DNA of 54,033 nt from Bacteroidales bacterium (GTDB taxonomy: Bacteria; Bacteroidota; Bacteroidia; Bacteroidales; UBA12170): assembly GCA_021157585.1 (NCBI GenBank), contig JAGGWH010000156.1, forward strand, positions 1 through 54,033, given 5' to 3'. The notes under the pieces are model-generated. The model made no database searches. It saw only the letters and a program-made list of their open reading frames with translations, and was not told where the DNA came from. Position numbers and translations under genes: made by a program. Of the stretch, positions 51,979 to 54,033 are shown in pieces (within the stretch, counting starts at the first letter, position 1; each line of letters opens with the position of its first letter).

Positions 51979-54033
51979 TTAAATAGCAAACCTCCAAACA
52001 AACTTAGTCATTACCGTAGTTCCTTCAAGAGTTAATTTATCATCAGCAGTAGATAAAGACTGATTAACGATAAAGAAAAAATCAGCTCCTATTTTAGGAA
52101 TCCAATTAAAACGGAAATTAAGCAAAACCTCCTCCTCTTCACTATTCCATTGTCCGAAAATACCACTGTTTAATTTGGGACTGTAAGCATAGGATATTCG
52201 ACCACTTAACTCAGTTGCGGTGGCATCTTCTCCTGCAAGATGAAGATAGTTTTGCGACCAACCGCTGGCGAAATTCCAATGCTTATTTATGTTTAAAGCA
52301 ATGCTTCCTCTAATAGACTCTCGTTTACCTGTATAAAAATCACCAACACTTGCACTTAATCTTCCTGAAATTTTTCTGGCACTGTATGATCTGAATTGTA
52401 CTTCCAGTCTATTATCCAAATAATCACCTACAGGAATATTTATTGTATCTAAAATATCAAAACTTTCTGTAAGTCGATCAAAATTGTGTTGTACATTGAA
52501 TTCAACAAACTCACCACTTTTAAACATAATGCCTAAAGGACGCCATTCGTAATTAATACTTTCCAATTCGTTGGTGGCACTATTTACATAATAAGAAATA
52601 TCTATTGGCTTGAGTTCTAAGTTTCTGGCAAAACCGATAAATTTTGGACGTGGATTAAACTGTAATTCAGTACTATATCTTCTTGCATTATTTCTTCTAA
52701 TATATCCAATTTCAGGATTAAAATTGGCTTGTACATCATTAATACTTAAATCAAACTCAACCCAATCGTTGGGAAAAGAAAGAGATATGTCGTAAGCAGT
52801 ATTGTCTTTATTTGTTGAGTCGCTGGTGAATGTTTGTGCAATACCAGAAGTAATTATCAAGTTTTTATTTCCTAAAAAAGAGCTGGTAGCGTATTTAAAA
52901 TCGGCACCATAAACAAAGTTTGAATGACCGTTTTGAATTTTAGACGTTACGATAAAACCTATGCTGCTTTGTTTCCAGATATCCTGATTTACGCGTAAAA
53001 CAGAAAAATTAGTTGTTGGAACAGAGTCTATTTCCGCCGTTTGGATATTTAAGAAACCAATATTTGTTTTGTTATGCTTACCGAAAATACGAGCTCCGAC
53101 AATAATTGGAACATCCTGTTCAGTATCGCTGTCATTTCCTATTCTTCGTGAATAAAATAATTGATTCCCATGTCCTAGATTCATTTCAAACTGATTACTT
53201 CCTTCTAGAAAAAACTCACGTTTTTCGCGATAGTATAAAGAAAATCGCGATAAATTTATTCTTGCCTGATCGTCTTCTACCTGTCCAAAATCAGTTTTAG
53301 CTGTTAAATTTAGTTTTAATGTTGGAGTAATATTAATATTTACATCCCCTCCATAATTATAAATAAAGTCTGTTTTATTACCATTTATTTTTTCAATACC
53401 GGCGGCAGCATAGGGCTTTATCTCTATTCTTTCTTTGGCTTTTATGTTTTCTAAACCGGATAATTTCCCCGCTTGCGATATTGTTTCAATCTCAAACTGC
53501 CTACTCCAGCCTTTCCACATTACTTGTTCTCTTTTGTGTCGAATATTTCGCTCTATGTTTAAAGCCCAAATTTGCTTTTTTTGGTTTGGAAATTTCAAAG
53601 TAGAAAATGGTATCTCAAATTCAGCAAACCAACCCTCTTCCGTTATTGTAGTAGCCACATCCCAAATGCCATTCCAGCTTTTATTAAAACCGGCACCTTC
53701 GTTAGAAATCATTACATCGGCTCTTGCGCCATTAGGATTGGTAACAAATAAATACCCATTTCTATTATCATTAAAAGGACTAAATATTAATTCGATATTA
53801 TCATCTCCTCTCCAATTAAAATCACGTTTCATTTGAGTAGCCCGGATTTTATCGGGATTGCTTTCGTAAGCCCAAACGGCTACATACATTTTGTTAGTAG
53901 TGTAAATAATAGCGACTTCCGTTTTTTCGGTTGCAGCTTCACCTTCTGCCATTTCGCGCTGTGTAAAATTAGAAATACGCATAGCTTTATTCCATACTTC
54001 TTCGTTAAGTCGTCCGTCTAATTTTATTTTTGC
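51979..54033 (-). CDS. DUF5916 protein with CBM9-like domain, 5' end outside the window
   Basis: The frame is open to the right window edge: beyond the Met at 53982 it reads IKLDGRLNEEVWNKA, the typical opening of a CBM9-like carbohydrate-binding domain, so the start lies outside. The visible ~685 residues comprise this domain (about the first 190 residues, e.g. NPNGARADVMISNEGAGFN) and a DUF5916 beta-barrel-like C-domain rich in paired strands (FGQVEDDQARINLSRFSLYY, REFFLEGSNQFEMN, LFYSRRIGND). Members are secreted or outer-membrane proteins of unknown function, common in marine and soil Bacteroidota. It converges with truA. Confidence 0.85.
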   Translation of the reverse strand, partial: AKIKLDGRLNEEVWNKAMRISNFTQREMAEGEAATEKTEVAIIYTTNKMYVAVWAYESNPDKIRATQMKRDFNWRGDDNIELIFSPFNDNRNGYLFVTNPNGARADVMISNEGAGFNKSWNGIWDVATTITEEGWFAEFEIPFSTLKFPNQKKQIWALNIERNIRHKREQVMWKGWSRQFEIETISQAGKLSGLENIKAKERIEIKPYAAAGIEKINGNKTDFIYNYGGDVNINITPTLKLNLTAKTDFGQVEDDQARINLSRFSLYYREKREFFLEGSNQFEMNLGHGNQLFYSRRIGNDSDTEQDVPIIVGARIFGKHNKTNIGFLNIQTAEIDSVPTTNFSVLRVNQDIWKQSSIGFIVTSKIQNGHSNFVYGADFKYATSSFLGNKNLIITSGIAQTFTSDSTNKDNTAYDISLSFPNDWVEFDLSINDVQANFNPEIGYIRRNNARRYSTELQFNPRPKFIGFARNLELKPIDISYYVNSATNELESINYEWRPLGIMFKSGEFVEFNVQHNFDRLTESFDILDTINIPVGDYLDNRLEVQFRSYSARKISGRLSASVGDFYTGKRESIRGSIALNINKHWNFASGWSQNYLHLAGEDATATELSGRISYAYSPKLNSGIFGQWNSEEEEVLLNFRFNWIPKIGADFFFIVNQSLSTADDKLTLEGTTVMTKFVWRFAI

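Noticed and set aside
53435-53836. 133-codon plus-strand frame
   Set aside because: Antisense shadow of the CBM9-like domain of the DUF5916 gene.
1-54033. tRNA genes, CRISPR arrays and mobile elements
   Set aside because: Reading both strands I found no tRNA-like cloverleaf, no regularly spaced repeat array and no transposase or integrase frame.

Overview
This 54 kb window comes from an AT-rich member of the Bacteroidota. Four things support this: some twenty copies of the Bacteroidota -7 promoter element TAnnTTTG sit directly upstream of genes; the IspG has the long form with a central insert; the lysyl-tRNA synthetase has a C-terminal extension of about 65 residues; and several families typical of the phylum are present (DUF5777 and DUF5916 barrels, SDR-type L-threonine dehydrogenase, bifunctional DAHP synthase/chorismate mutase). 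I see no tRNA, rRNA, insertion sequence, prophage or CRISPR array. Both window edges cut through genes.

Layout. 1-1.5 kb: the 3' part of a Bro-N/Fic fusion protein (accessory, toxin-like or regulatory) and a TPMT-type methyltransferase. 1.6-4.2 kb: ispG and an acyl-ACP thioesterase. 4.3-12.1 kb: the most unusual region. A five-gene operon encodes an ethylbenzene-dehydrogenase-like heme lipoprotein, a small cytochrome c lipoprotein, a DUF5777 outer-membrane barrel, a YceI protein and a membrane-anchored OB-fold protein. Behind it lies a three-gene sensory operon: PhnD-like binding lipoprotein, histidine kinase, sigma-54 response regulator. A candidate -24/-12 promoter lies in front of the heme operon, which fits control by that regulator. 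12.3-17.6 kb: MFS exporter, polA and a GNAT-fold gene. 17.8-22 kb: a SUMF1-domain protein with an acidic linker, a thioredoxin-like protein, a TPR protein and a DUF308 membrane protein.

22-36.4 kb is housekeeping: recJ, DAHP synthase/chorismate mutase, a YdcF-like protein, recO, rpmF with its DUF177 partner, a PpiD/SurA-type foldase, lysS, a Ca/Na antiporter, the rex-ribF-MBL operon and an SpmA/SpmB-like membrane protein. 36.4-46.3 kb: a small unknown gene with queA, proline dehydrogenase, comM, a hybrid response regulator/kinase, a lipid A-type acyltransferase, an L-threonine dehydrogenase-like SDR, a PNPOx-fold protein and glmS. 46.5-54 kb: an Elp3-like radical SAM enzyme overlapping a DUF6873-like protein, GtrA, an M28 peptidase with PDZ domain, a small secreted protein of unknown function, truA and the 3' part of a DUF5916 protein.

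The best candidates for something new are the sensor-controlled heme/barrel cluster at 4.4-12.1 kb; a Rex-type operator placed over the rex promoter; three promoters whose -7 element ends exactly 4 nt before the ATG, which predicts leaderless mRNAs; and an array of AGTATACT palindromes at 44.3 kb with no obvious target gene. Several start codons were moved from upstream TTG codons to ATG codons, because the promoter element lies between the two or overlaps the upstream codon.
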